A DNA stretch of 49,897 bases from Candidatus Ornithomonoglobus merdipullorum (GCA_018714695.1 DVNB01000029.1:1-49897); one strand, 5' to 3'; shown: positions 7,060-15,305, counted from the stretch's first letter. Notes: a model not told the origin generated them from the sequence alone. Translations and numbers: made by a program.

Positions 7060-8061
7060 TTATCCGCCTATAACAAGCGGCGTCCTGTCTACTATCATGT
7101 TCTGTCCGTCGTATATAACATCCTGCGTACCGTCATTGTACATCAAATACGATTCAAAACCTCTCAGCGTATCATAATCATTTCCAAGCGTGATCTCTCC
7201 GCTCTCACCCGTGAGCGATCTGAAGGTAGCCTTCATAACTCGTCCGTCTGTTTTCTTCGCATTGTCTCCGTAGATTATGACATAAAGCGCCTTTGCACCG
7301 GTCATGTAATCCGGATTCTCTGCCATTACCGTAGCCTCCAAAGGCTCGCCCGCCTCCGAAAGAAGCGTTCCGGAAACAAATTCAAACTTCGATTTATCGT
7401 AATCAAAGGTCGTAACGATACCGCTAAGGAACGAATCCTCAGGCATATTCGCAACATCTATGTACACATCAAACTCGCTTCCCGCGCTGAGCGTCTGTGC
7501 GTCCGTGGACATCGACATTCTGAGCATCTCGCTTTCAGCGGGCTTAGGTGTGGGCTGCGCGCCCTCGAGAAGTATCGGGTCACCCGAATATATATCTACT
7601 CTGAACTCGTCCGGATCCCAGCTCACTTCACAGCCGAACGCCTCGGATATAGCCCTTAACGGGATCATTGTCCTGTCGTTCATTATCTGCGCCGGAGCAT
7701 CAAGCGTATATTCCTCGGTTTCGATCTGCATGATCGTCTTAAACGTTCTTACCGTCATCACATCGCTGTCGATGGTGAGTGTCACCGTCCTTACACCGGT
7801 GTCCGACGTCACCTCAACTGTGCGTGTGTCCTGATCCCACTCAACATCATAGCCAAGACATTCGAAAACACCTCTCGCAGGCACGAGCGTGTGTCCCTCT
7901 CCCACGATCTTTGCGGCCTGATCCTGAAACAGGATCAGACTATCGTTTACATAAACGTCCGGCTCACCGTTCTCGCGGTCCGCAGCATTTACAGCGGCAG
8001 CGGGAGCCGCCAGAAGAGAAACGGCTGTGAAAAAGCCCAATAGCTGTTTTTTCATATTCAT
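7060..8061 (-). CDS. Secreted copper-amine-oxidase-N-domain protein with cohesin-like C-terminal domain
   Basis: A 333-residue exported protein. A signal peptide (KKQLLGFFTAVSLLAAPAAA, cleavage after AVNA or nearby) is followed by a copper amine oxidase N-terminal-like domain at about 35-160. Its repeated hallmark is seen as GHTLVPARGVFECLGYDVEW and DRTMIPLRAISEAFGCEVSW. These domains occur in wall proteins of Firmicutes, and the oxidase catalytic part is absent. Residues 185-325 look like a cohesin/beta-sandwich domain (SEFDVYIDVANMP, TTFDYDKSKFEFVSG, VMKATFRSLTG). No enzyme is evident, so a surface binding or scaffolding role is inferred. A similar but cohesin-free protein lies near 41.5 kb. 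It has its own promoter and terminator. Confidence 0.8.
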   Translation of the reverse strand: MNMKKQLLGFFTAVSLLAAPAAAVNAADRENGEPDVYVNDSLILFQDQAAKIVGEGHTLVPARGVFECLGYDVEWDQDTRTVEVTSDTGVRTVTLTIDSDVMTVRTFKTIMQIETEEYTLDAPAQIMNDRTMIPLRAISEAFGCEVSWDPDEFRVDIYSGDPILLEGAQPTPKPAESEMLRMSMSTDAQTLSAGSEFDVYIDVANMPEDSFLSGIVTTFDYDKSKFEFVSGTLLSEAGEPLEATVMAENPDYMTGAKALYVIIYGDNAKKTDGRVMKATFRSLTGESGEITLGNDYDTLRGFESYLMYNDGTQDVIYDGQNMIVDRTPLVIGG

Positions 8062-8111
8062 TTTATCCTTTCAAAATTATTGAGAGAGCTCCGCCCTCTG
8101 TATCACAATAT

Positions 8112-8140
8112 ATTATAACACAAATTTATCGCAAATACAA
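8112..8140 (-). promoter_or_regulatory. Promoter of the CuAO-N/cohesin-like gene
   Basis: On the minus strand TTGTAT and TATAAT are separated by 17 bases. The start codon lies about 50 bases downstream. Confidence 0.65.
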
Positions 8141-8177
8141 GACGGAATTTATTTGATACGTCAATAACTCCAAAATA

Positions 8178-8297
8178 TTATTTGCCGCGTTTATCCTCTT
8201 CCGCAGTCTTGCCGCTCTTTTTCTTGCTCACCGTATCCGCCGCGGCAAGCACCACAAACACGGCGCTCAGTATAGCCAGCACGATCATCTTTCCCAT
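8178..8297 (-). CDS. Small single-span membrane peptide (39 aa)
   Basis: A short frame begins MGKMIVLAILSAVFVVLAAA, a classic membrane helix, and continues with a Lys-rich cytoplasmic-type tail (VSKKKSGKTAEEDKRGK). GGAAAGGAAG lies nine bases before the ATG, which together with the clean hydrophobic/charged layout makes it credible as a real gene. It starts 43 bases after the sleB stop codon, so it may be co-transcribed with sleB. In Bacillus sleB is partnered by ypeB, which is far larger and is not present here. Any link to SleB localisation is inference, and I know no family for it. Confidence 0.6.
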   Translation of the reverse strand: MGKMIVLAILSAVFVVLAAADTVSKKKSGKTAEEDKRGK

Positions 8298-8323
8298 ATG
8301 TATCTCTTCCTTTCCTATGTAAG

Positions 8324-8339
8324 CCGCCCCTTCGGGCGG
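8324..8339 (-). terminator. GC hairpin between sleB and the small membrane peptide
   Basis: CCGCCC/GGGCGG with a four-base loop starts directly after the sleB stop codon. No T-tract follows on the minus strand, so it may be an attenuating or mRNA-stabilising hairpin instead of a true terminator. Confidence 0.35.
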
Positions 8340-8340
8340 A

Positions 8341-8991
8341 TCATTTGCAGAAAACATGGTTCCCTATCTGTGTAATAACCGGTCTTGACCATATCCAACT
8401 GCTCGTTGCGGTGGCGGGATTGTAATAATATACCGCGCCTCCGGTCGGATCCCATCCGTTCAAGGCATCGCGCGCGGCACTGTAGCAGCTGTCCTCGACA
8501 GCCGCGTTTATCTGCCCGTCGATCACTGCCGTAAAAGCTCCGTCCTGATATATCACTCCCGCGATAGTGTTAGGGAACGACGGCGACTTCACACGGTTCA
8601 ATACCACCGCGCCGACCGCCACCTGCCCGGTATACGGTTCTCCCCTCGCCTCGCCGTTTATTATCCTCGCAAGCAGCGCTGTCTCGCTTGAGGATGCAGA
8701 GGACGAGGATGAAGATGACGAGCCTGTCGGCAGTCCGATCTTTGCCAAGGTCTGAGGACCGCATATCCCGTCGGCGGTAAGCCCGTGCTTGCGCTGAAAC
8801 GATCTTACAGCCTCAGCAGTCCGTGTTCCGTAGATACCGTCCACCGAATATGAATAATATCCCCACGATTTAAGTCTGGACTGTATATTCCTGACCTCAC
8901 TGCCGGTCGACCCGATCTTTGAGAGAGCCGACGCTGTGCTCCCAAAGCACAAGGAAACAAGCAGCACACAGATCATTATTATTTTTTTCAT
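8341..8991 (-). CDS. sleB: Spore cortex-lytic enzyme SleB
   Basis: A lytic transglycosylase that degrades muramic-lactam-containing cortex peptidoglycan during germination. The 216 residues comprise a signal peptide (1-22, ending ASA), a peptidoglycan-binding domain (25-87, IQSRLKSWGYYSYSVDGIYG), a Ser-rich linker (91-102) and the SleB/Hydrolase_2 domain (105-216) with the catalytic Glu in INGEARGEP (E114) and the WDPTGGAVYYYNP motif. It is shorter than Bacillus SleB (about 300) because the linker is short. It lies in a minus-strand cluster behind the DUF6171 gene, 60 bases upstream. Forespore expression is expected, but I see no clear sigma-G site. Confidence 0.93.
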   Translation of the reverse strand: MKKIIMICVLLVSLCFGSTASALSKIGSTGSEVRNIQSRLKSWGYYSYSVDGIYGTRTAEAVRSFQRKHGLTADGICGPQTLAKIGLPTGSSSSSSSSASSSETALLARIINGEARGEPYTGQVAVGAVVLNRVKSPSFPNTIAGVIYQDGAFTAVIDGQINAAVEDSCYSAARDALNGWDPTGGAVYYYNPATATSSWIWSRPVITQIGNHVFCK

Positions 8992-9051
8992 GAAGCATTA
9001 CCTCCGTAATATGTTTGCCTTTATTGTTTCCATATACGGAGAAATAATACA

Positions 9052-9306
9052 TCACCATTTCGGCTTGCGCGGGAACGGGCAGTGCCCGTCCCTCATAAGC
9101 GCGCGTACCTGCATAACGCAGCCGCACAGCGCACATGTCGAGCCGTATTCCAATTTCTCACACGACCGGCATACAGTCAGCCGTTTTTCATACGTCTCCT
9201 CATCAGTGAGACGTATCCTTGGCATGGAACGCACCTCGCCCACCATTCGCTCTATATCCGCCTCCGAAAGTACCGTCTTGATGCCGCAGCGCTTGCATTT
9301 AGCCAT
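9052..9306 (-). CDS. DUF6171-type small zinc-ribbon protein
   Basis: An 84-residue cysteine-rich protein. C4/C7 (CKRCG), C46/C49 (CRSC), C58/C61/C63 (CALCGC) and C76 give enough ligands for two metal sites. The layout (CKRC, central helix with YEKRL, then CxxC and a C-terminal CP motif) matches what I recall of DUF6171, a clostridial family of unknown function. Its ATG shares one base with the stop codon of the arabinofuranosidase gene (TAATG), so translation is probably coupled. No function can be assigned; zinc binding is inferred from the cysteines. Confidence 0.75.
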   Translation of the reverse strand: MAKCKRCGIKTVLSEADIERMVGEVRSMPRIRLTDEETYEKRLTVCRSCEKLEYGSTCALCGCVMQVRALMRDGHCPFPRKPKW

Positions 9307-10769
9307 TATTTCAAAGTAAGCGCGATAACGCTCATCCTCGGGAGACTGACGGTCAGAGTCCTGCCGTCAAGCTTTGCTTCAAGCGGCTTCGGCGACACCT
9401 TGTCAGGCTCGTCAAAATCGTTGAAATCGCACATATCGGAAGCCGTCAGCACCTCGCCGGACACCTCGGCATAATCGGCATCAAGCTCTATTTTAAGCTC
9501 CTTATCACTGTCAAGTCTCGTATTTGCCGCCGTAACGGTAAGCACGCCGTTTTTGACCGATGCCGAAACGCTTACCGACGGTATCTTCTCCCCGTCCGCC
9601 TCATAGCTGTCCGCGTCGTATGAAAGATCAACTCTTTCACCGTCCTGGTGTCCCTTCATCATCCTGAACAGGTGATACGTCGGAGTGAGGACCATCTTTT
9701 CACCCTCGGTGAGGATCATAGCCTGAAGGACGTTTACCATCTGCGCTATATTCGCCATCTGTACTCTGCCGCAGTTCTCATGGAACATATGGAGTATAAC
9801 CATTCCCGTAACGACGTCACGCATCGTGTTCTGCTGATACAGGAATCCCGGATTCGTTCCCGGCATACAGTCGTACCAGTTTCCCCACTCGTCCACTATA
9901 AGATCTACCTTGCCGTCCGGATCGAAGCAGTCCATAACGGCTATGTGCTTTTTAAGTCTGTCGCGCATCCTCTCAACATCCGCAAGATTTGAATACCAGC
10001 CCGTCTCGTCAAAGTCAAAGCTGCTGCCCTTGTGCTCCCAGTCGCCCTCGTAGGTGTAATTATGCCATGACAAGCCGTTCATGAAGCTGCCCGCATTCTT
10101 TAAAACTGTCTCGGTCCAGCCTGTATCGCCTGCATTGGCTCCGCAGCCTATCTTATATATGGGTTCTTCACCATAGTTTCTTATAAAAGTCGAAAATCTT
10201 CTGTAGAGGTCGCAGTAGTATTCCGGACGCATGTTTCCGCCGCAGCCCCAGTTTTCGTTTCCAACACCGAAATATTTGAGCTTGAACGGCTCCTCGTGTC
10301 CGTTTTTACGTCTCTCGTTCGCAAGCGGCGAATCGCCGTCAAATGTCATATATTCGATCCAGTCGCGCATCTCCTGTACCGTTCCCGAGCCTACGTTTCC
10401 CGTTATGTACGGCTCACAGCCCAGCTGAGAACAGAGCTCAAAGAACTCGTGCGTTCCGAAATGATTGTTCTCCACAACGCCGCCCCAATTCGTGTTTACC
10501 ATATACGGACGCTTGTCCTTGTCGCCTATACCGTCGCGCCAATGATAATCGTCCGCAAAGCAGCCGCCGGGCCAGCGCAGCACCGGTATCTCAAGCTCCT
10601 TAAGCGCGTTTACAACGTCGCAGCGCATCCCGTTCACATTAGGGATACTGTCGTCCTCTACATATATGCCCTCATAGATACAACGTCCCAGATGCTCTGC
10701 AAACTGTCCGTAGATATTTTTGTTTATCGTGCCCAAACGGCGTCTTGTATTTATTTTTACATCAGTCAT
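9306..10769 (-). CDS. Alpha-L-arabinofuranosidase, GH51
   Basis: Releases terminal arabinofuranose from arabinoxylan or arabinan oligosaccharides. At 487 residues it has the normal GH51 length: a TIM barrel at about 1-370 and a C-terminal beta domain. The acid/base Glu is in GVGNENWGCGG (E172) and the nucleophile Glu in IVDEWGNWYD (E294). The N-terminal motif (YGQFAEHLGRCIYEGI) and the WRDGIG loop are family hallmarks. No signal peptide is present, so it acts on imported oligosaccharides in the cytoplasm. AAGGAGAA precedes the ATG by seven bases. It is preceded by the nicotinamidase-like gene (44-base gap) and translationally coupled to DUF6171. Confidence 0.95.
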   Translation of the reverse strand: MTDVKINTRRRLGTINKNIYGQFAEHLGRCIYEGIYVEDDSIPNVNGMRCDVVNALKELEIPVLRWPGGCFADDYHWRDGIGDKDKRPYMVNTNWGGVVENNHFGTHEFFELCSQLGCEPYITGNVGSGTVQEMRDWIEYMTFDGDSPLANERRKNGHEEPFKLKYFGVGNENWGCGGNMRPEYYCDLYRRFSTFIRNYGEEPIYKIGCGANAGDTGWTETVLKNAGSFMNGLSWHNYTYEGDWEHKGSSFDFDETGWYSNLADVERMRDRLKKHIAVMDCFDPDGKVDLIVDEWGNWYDCMPGTNPGFLYQQNTMRDVVTGMVILHMFHENCGRVQMANIAQMVNVLQAMILTEGEKMVLTPTYHLFRMMKGHQDGERVDLSYDADSYEADGEKIPSVSVSASVKNGVLTVTAANTRLDSDKELKIELDADYAEVSGEVLTASDMCDFNDFDEPDKVSPKPLEAKLDGRTLTVSLPRMSVIALTLK

Positions 10770-10813
10770 GTCAATTCTCCTTCTATTATAAATATATCCG
10801 TTACGGTCCGTTG

Positions 10814-11326
10814 TTACGGTACAGTGATCTGTATTCCCTTAAGAACGGCAAGCGCCGCAGCATTGAGCTCTTCATCCGCCGATGCTGTACATTCGGGATC
10901 CACTATGATCTCGGCATCCGGCAGCGCCGCGCGGGCGATGACCGCATTCGAGAGCACACATATATTCGAAACCAGACCGCACAGCTCGACCAGATCATAA
11001 CCGCCTCTTTTAAGATACTCGCCGAGCTCCAGCGAGCCGAACGAAGACTTTTCAAAAGAGCGCGTACCCTCCAGCTTCTGCGCCGTTTTCCCATAATTCC
11101 GATGCCCTTCTGTACCCTTTATGCAGTGCGGCACAGGCAGATTGCGTCCCTCATAAGTATCGAGGTAATCGCTGCCGTGCGTATCGAGCGTATGGACGAT
11201 CTCATCACCGGCATACTCATCTATCTTGCGGCATATCGCCTCGTCCAGGCGCTCCGCCCCCTCAAACCCGAGGGATCCGTTTACGAAATCATTCTGATAA
11301 TCCACAACGACAAGAATTTTCTTCAC
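10814..11326 (-). CDS. Nicotinamidase/isochorismatase-family cysteine hydrolase
   Basis: A 170-residue hydrolase with the family triad: Asp in VVVDYQNDF (D9), Lys in SFEKSSFG (K93) and Cys in GLVSNICVLS (C123). The metal-binding region DTHGSDY and the HCIKGTEGH motif place it closer to nicotinamidase (PncA) than to isochorismatase. It would convert nicotinamide to nicotinate for NAD salvage (inference from motifs). The GTG start has AAAGGA nine bases upstream; an ATG 23 codons earlier has no binding site and gives an unrelated N-terminus. It is the first gene of the minus-strand unit leading to the GH51 gene. Confidence 0.8.
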   Translation of the reverse strand: MKKILVVVDYQNDFVNGSLGFEGAERLDEAICRKIDEYAGDEIVHTLDTHGSDYLDTYEGRNLPVPHCIKGTEGHRNYGKTAQKLEGTRSFEKSSFGSLELGEYLKRGGYDLVELCGLVSNICVLSNAVIARAALPDAEIIVDPECTASADEELNAAALAVLKGIQITVP

Positions 11327-11363
11327 AGGATCACATCCTTTCCCAAACCGTAATGTCAAATAC

Positions 11364-11392
11364 ATTTTAGCACAGAACAGGCGCGATGTAAA
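11364..11392 (-). promoter_or_regulatory. Promoter of the nicotinamidase-like/GH51 unit
   Basis: On the minus strand TTTACA and TAAAAT are separated by 17 bases, about 35 bases before the GTG start. Confidence 0.6.
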
Positions 11393-11591
11393 CACATTTT
11401 TTACGACTTTTTATAATATTTTCTTAATCTTTTTTTCTCTGCGGCAAGCCACAGAAAATCCTTCATGAATAATAAAGTTGAAATTCGTTACTTACTCAAA
11501 AGAGTTTGGAGATCACGAACATTGTAAATTCTGTTCCGAAAAAAATCTCAAATTTGCCCATAGCTCCGGTCTCCCTGTCACTGCATCCTGC

Positions 11592-11861
11592 TTAAAATTC
11601 GTAATGTGTCCACATGCTGACTATAATCACCGTATCGCCTGTTATCTTGTAAACAAGCCTGTGCTGACGGTTTATCCGTCTTGAATACAGCTCCTTAAAA
11701 CTTCCCGAAAGGTTTTCGTACGGCGGCGGATTTTGAAACGGATTTGTACGAAGTATATTCAGCAAATTATCCACGTTTCTTTTCAGAGCCGGTATCGTTT
11801 TTATCTTTTCTTTGTCCTTGACCGCCGATTTTGTCAGCATGAGCTTATACTCCGTTACCAC
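11592..11861 (-). CDS. Toxin of the Txe/YoeB family (RelE superfamily)
   Basis: An 89-residue ribosome-dependent mRNA interferase. The C-terminal block SRRINRQHRLVYKI ... VSMWTHYEF is the YoeB signature, with the catalytic-region Arg/His residues and the terminal HY. The PYENLSGSFKELYSRRI segment also matches. Translation starts at a GTG that overlaps the end of the antitoxin by seven bases, so toxin synthesis is coupled to antitoxin translation. The pair is AT-rich relative to flanking genes, as is common for horizontally moved modules. Confidence 0.92.
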   Translation of the reverse strand: MVTEYKLMLTKSAVKDKEKIKTIPALKRNVDNLLNILRTNPFQNPPPYENLSGSFKELYSRRINRQHRLVYKITGDTVIIVSMWTHYEF

Positions 11862-12094
11862 GAAAACTCCTCACAGTCCTCAGGCCTTGCGTTTAGTCCT
11901 TCTTCCAGCTTCTCCTTCATTCCCGGAACAGACAAAAGATACAGCGTCTCCATCATTGAATTATACTCCTCCTCGCTGATCATAACAGCATTTCCGTCCT
12001 TTGTGCTTATATTTATAACATCATTATATTCAACCGCCTGATTTACATAGTCAAAAAGGTTCTTTCGCAGATTAGTTATATTCACATGTGTCAT
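11855..12094 (-). CDS. Phd/YefM-family antitoxin
   Basis: A 79-residue antitoxin. Its N-terminal Phd/YefM fold (THVNITNLRKNLFDYVNQAVEYNDVINIS) binds DNA, and its C-terminal tail (EGLNARPEDCEEFSW) wraps and neutralises YoeB. The second of two close ATGs is used here, because GGAGGG lies seven bases upstream of it and abuts the first (two codons earlier). The promoter has a perfect 12-bp inverted repeat across its -10 box, the expected autoregulatory operator. Confidence 0.9.
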   Translation of the reverse strand: MTHVNITNLRKNLFDYVNQAVEYNDVINISTKDGNAVMISEEEYNSMMETLYLLSVPGMKEKLEEGLNARPEDCEEFSW

Positions 12095-12105
12095 GTTCAT
12101 CCCTC

Positions 12106-12145
12106 CTCTATGTACATTATACTGTACATAGAGGCTTTTGTCAAG
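12106..12145 (-). promoter_or_regulatory. Autoregulated promoter/operator of the YefM-YoeB module
   Basis: On the minus strand TTGACA and TATAAT are consensus with a 17-base spacer. A perfect inverted repeat of 12 bp with a 6-bp gap (CCTCTATGTACA ... TGTACATAGAGG) is centred on the -10 box. It contains the TGTACA core typical of YefM-YoeB operators. The repeat runs into the ribosome binding site, so the leader is only a few bases long. Confidence 0.9.
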
Positions 12146-12207
12146 AAATTTATATTTTTAATGAACTAGTTCTTTATCATCTATCATCTCAACCGCAAAG
12201 CGCCGCC

Positions 12208-14496
12208 TCAGCAGCCCATCAGCCGCACCGCGGCGACGCTCATGTCGTCCTTTGCGATACCGCGGCTTTTTTCGAGAGCCGTGTCCATTACCTCTTTTGC
12301 AAGCTCACTCATCTCTCCATACGGCTTTATTATAAGATTTTTTATCCAGTCGGTCCTTGACACCGTACACCCCGCCTCGGTTATACCGTCCGTCATCATC
12401 AGCACCGTGTCGCCTTCGCCAAGCGTCATCTTTTTGCTGCCCAGCCTTATATCAGACAATATCCCAACCGGAGCTGAGGATGAGCTCAGCACGCTTACCT
12501 CGTCGCCGCAGAGTATCACCGACTCAGCGCTGCCTATCTTGAAAAATTCCGCCTCGCCGGTATAGAGATCTATGCGCATTATATCCACCGTCGAATACGT
12601 TTCTCCGCCTATATTCAAACACATTGCGGAATTGAGTATACCAAGCGCCGTTTTTACACTAAACCCCGCCCGAAGAAAGCTCGTTAAGAGCCTCAGCGCC
12701 GCGGCGCTCTCATACCTTGCCTCCGAGCCGCTGCCCATGCCGTCAGCAAGCACAGCATAAAACTCGCTCCCGCCTACAGTAAACGTTGTTACGCTGTCGC
12801 CGTTCTCCTCCGAGCCGTCCTGCGGCAGCTGCAGAACAGCCGCGTCGACTGTATAATCGGGCTTTGAGACGTACTTGCTTAGTCCGCCCTCAGTTTCCTC
12901 ATACGAAAATGTTCTTCCCATCACCTCGGAGATTATTCCCTCCACGGCTGTCCTGCGTATCACAGGCGGAAGCCGCAGATACACCTCACAGCGGCCGCTC
13001 GTACTCTCGATCGCGCTTACCTCATACGGCATTATTCCGTTTTTGTCCAGCTCGTCCACGATCTGCTCCTCCTCCTTTTCAAGGAATTTGAAGCCATCCT
13101 CAATATCGCCTGCCATACCGGTAAAAAGAGAATTAAGCTCACCGTACTGTCCCGCAACAAGATCGCGCGTTTCTACAGCATCGGCGCGGCGCAAAACATC
13201 GCGCTTGTACAGCTCATAGACATGGTTTATCTCATTTATGAATTCGCCCGGTCTGACACATTTCTCGCAAAAATGCTCCGGTATATTCTCCTCAGTGAGC
13301 CTCCCCTCAGTTTCTATCATCCCTATAAGTCCCAACACATTTTTATATGTGCGCCTAAAGTCAGTCTGCCAGCACTTTCCGCACATCCGGCAGCCCTTGC
13401 ACACCCTGTCGGCGGTCTCGTCAAGTATCACACCGACATCATCCGTATATTTGCGAAGTCTCCCCTCCGACACCGCCACGAAACATTCTCGCAGACTCGA
13501 AAAGGATTCTCCCGTCTTTCTCAGCCGCATAGTGAGATATTCACGCATACGAAGATCGGGACTTACCGATTCCACCTTGAGAGATCTGGTGAAAAAGCTT
13601 TTAAAATACTCATGCACGACAGAAGGGGTCACCAAAAACAGTACAGCGCCGACCGCAGCATCTATGACCGAAAGCGGAACATCATATATATTCCTTATGT
13701 AGATAAGCGTCACCGCTGTGCCGCTCAGATAACCTATGACACATCCGGGCTTGCCGAAGCTGTTCATAAAACAGGCAAAAACGGCGCTCAGACCGTAAAC
13801 ACCCATCATTATGACGGCGTCCGAGGACGCGAGCGCGGACATGAACCCTATGCAAAGTCCGGCGCATCCCGCCGTTGCGACCGAGGAATTCAAGGCACAT
13901 ACCATTACCGCATACACCGCGAAAACGTTCGTAAGGCTTATCGGACCTATGCCGACACCCGAAAGACCCGAAACGAATACGCCTATTGAGATCGCCGCGC
14001 TTATGTATTCCTCCTGAGACATCCCTCCGCGCTTTGATCTTTCCTCAGTCATAAGCTCCGATCTTTTGAATACTATATACATGAGCGCAGTTATAAGACT
14101 CTCGGTGCAGAGCATAAAAATATCATACAATCCGTTAAAGTCCGATATAAGCATGATGGTTCCGCCGAGGAGCACGGACGCGCCGCAGGCGGCAGAGCAG
14201 ATTATCTCACTGCGGCGCCTGTATATCCTTATAAAAAGCCAATATGCCGTCAGCGCTATGATATACTTCGGGAGTGCCTCGACTCCGCCCGAGGTAAGGA
14301 TGCCCGCGCACGCCGCCATGATCCCCACATATGCGACGCTTTTGTCGAACGACGCCGCAAAAAATGCGGCTCCGAACGGGAATACTCCCAAGGCTGAGGC
14401 TCTCGCCGCCAATATCATCATAAGCGACGGCATTATATCGTTAAGCCGCGGCACACGCAGCGGCGTTTTGATCTGCGTTGTTTTGATCTCATTCAT
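12208..14496 (-). CDS. spoIIE: Stage II sporulation protein E, membrane serine phosphatase
   Basis: Dephosphorylates the anti-anti-sigma factor SpoIIAA, which releases sigma-F in the forespore; it also interacts with FtsZ at the polar septum. The protein has 762 residues, close to the usual 800-830. About ten hydrophobic segments occupy residues 20-310, a central regulatory part follows (CRMCGKCWQ), and the PP2C-type phosphatase domain starts near 560. Metal-binding motifs are visible: AVLADGMGSGSEA, LMMTDGITEA and AKDDMSVAAV. AGAGGA precedes the chosen ATG; an upstream ATG 12 codons earlier lacks a site. The promoter region has candidate Spo0A boxes. Presence of this gene marks an endospore former. 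Confidence 0.95.
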   Translation of the reverse strand: MNEIKTTQIKTPLRVPRLNDIMPSLMMILAARASALGVFPFGAAFFAASFDKSVAYVGIMAACAGILTSGGVEALPKYIIALTAYWLFIRIYRRRSEIICSAACGASVLLGGTIMLISDFNGLYDIFMLCTESLITALMYIVFKRSELMTEERSKRGGMSQEEYISAAISIGVFVSGLSGVGIGPISLTNVFAVYAVMVCALNSSVATAGCAGLCIGFMSALASSDAVIMMGVYGLSAVFACFMNSFGKPGCVIGYLSGTAVTLIYIRNIYDVPLSVIDAAVGAVLFLVTPSVVHEYFKSFFTRSLKVESVSPDLRMREYLTMRLRKTGESFSSLRECFVAVSEGRLRKYTDDVGVILDETADRVCKGCRMCGKCWQTDFRRTYKNVLGLIGMIETEGRLTEENIPEHFCEKCVRPGEFINEINHVYELYKRDVLRRADAVETRDLVAGQYGELNSLFTGMAGDIEDGFKFLEKEEEQIVDELDKNGIMPYEVSAIESTSGRCEVYLRLPPVIRRTAVEGIISEVMGRTFSYEETEGGLSKYVSKPDYTVDAAVLQLPQDGSEENGDSVTTFTVGGSEFYAVLADGMGSGSEARYESAAALRLLTSFLRAGFSVKTALGILNSAMCLNIGGETYSTVDIMRIDLYTGEAEFFKIGSAESVILCGDEVSVLSSSSAPVGILSDIRLGSKKMTLGEGDTVLMMTDGITEAGCTVSRTDWIKNLIIKPYGEMSELAKEVMDTALEKSRGIAKDDMSVAAVRLMGC

Positions 14497-14552
14497 TATA
14501 TATCCTCTTTTCGTGTATTTATACGGCATCATCCGCTGCCGATCACCATGTA

Positions 14553-14620
14553 ATTATACCAGATATACTTGACGAAATCTGCGGTATACCGCTGTCGAAC
14601 GCCATAAATCATGCGACAAA
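14553..14620 (-). promoter_or_regulatory. spoIIE promoter region with candidate Spo0A boxes
   Basis: A TATAAT (-10) on the minus strand lies about 55 bases before spoIIE. It has no good -35, but TGNCGAA motifs occur at 14570-14576 (TGACGAA) and 14593-14599 (TGTCGAA) on the plus strand, and TTTGTCGC reads on the minus strand at 14613-14620. These match the Spo0A box TGTCGAA at the distance expected for a Spo0A-activated promoter. Binding is inferred. Confidence 0.5.
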
Positions 14621-14717
14621 TTTTGCGCAAAAGAAAAACCCACGTTATTTATATATTTTTCTTTATAATCAGCGTATCGGACGCTCTTATTTTGGTTATA
14701 ATTTTCGGAAAATACTG

Positions 14718-14746
14718 TTTACTTTGCGGCTGTTTCATGATATTAT
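14718..14746 (+). promoter_or_regulatory. Probable promoter of the YfcE-type phosphoesterase gene
   Basis: TTTACT and TATTAT are separated by 17 bases, about 90 bases before the start codon. The rest of this divergent spacer holds no gene I can see. Confidence 0.45.
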
Positions 14747-14834
14747 ATTAGTACGGCAAAGGTAACTTGTTTTAAGACAGACGACCGCCGCAGGGCGGCA
14801 GTACATGATGACAAAAGCCAAGGAGCATTATACT

Positions 14835-15305
14835 ATGAAAAGAATACTAGTTTTTTCGGATTCGCACGGGAGCATAGACCTGTGCGTCGATGCGATCGCG
14901 CGCATCCCCGCTGATATCATACTTCACTGCGGAGACTATGTAAGGGACGTTGATAAGCTCATTCGGAAATTTCCGGATAAAGATATACGATATGTACAAG
15001 GAAACAATGATCTCTTCACAAAAGCGCCAAAGCAGCTCATTATTGAGGAGGACGGCGTGAGGATACTCGCGGTGCACGGTCATGAGCAGCATGTAAAATA
15101 CGAGATGAATTACACAACGCTCGCAAAATTTGCGCGCGAACAGGGCTGCGATATGGCTGTATTCGGCCATACGCATATAGCCTACGAGGGCGAGACCGAC
15201 GGCGTAAAGCTGTTAAACCCCGGAAGCACCCTTTTCGGCGGAACATATGCGATCATAGAGATCGCGGACGGAAATGCAAGCAGCTGTATCATGCAGTCAA
15301 TGTGA
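14835..15305 (+). CDS. YfcE/MJ0936-type metallophosphoesterase
   Basis: A 156-residue calcineurin-like phosphodiesterase. All metal-ligand motifs of the family are present in order: DSHG (D-x-H), HCGDYVRD (GD), QGNNDLF (GNxD), AVHGHEQ and FGHTHIAYEG (GHTH). It should hydrolyse phosphodiesters with a dinuclear metal centre; the natural substrate is not known for most members. AGGAG is nine bases before the chosen ATG, and an ATG ten codons earlier is not needed. It is a single-gene unit ending in a bidirectional terminator. Confidence 0.88.
   Translation: MKRILVFSDSHGSIDLCVDAIARIPADIILHCGDYVRDVDKLIRKFPDKDIRYVQGNNDLFTKAPKQLIIEEDGVRILAVHGHEQHVKYEMNYTTLAKFAREQGCDMAVFGHTHIAYEGETDGVKLLNPGSTLFGGTYAIIEIADGNASSCIMQSM

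Noticed and set aside
11478-11684. A plus-strand 68-residue frame with several Cys and His
   Set aside because: It overlaps the YoeB toxin gene and has no ribosome binding site or family resemblance.
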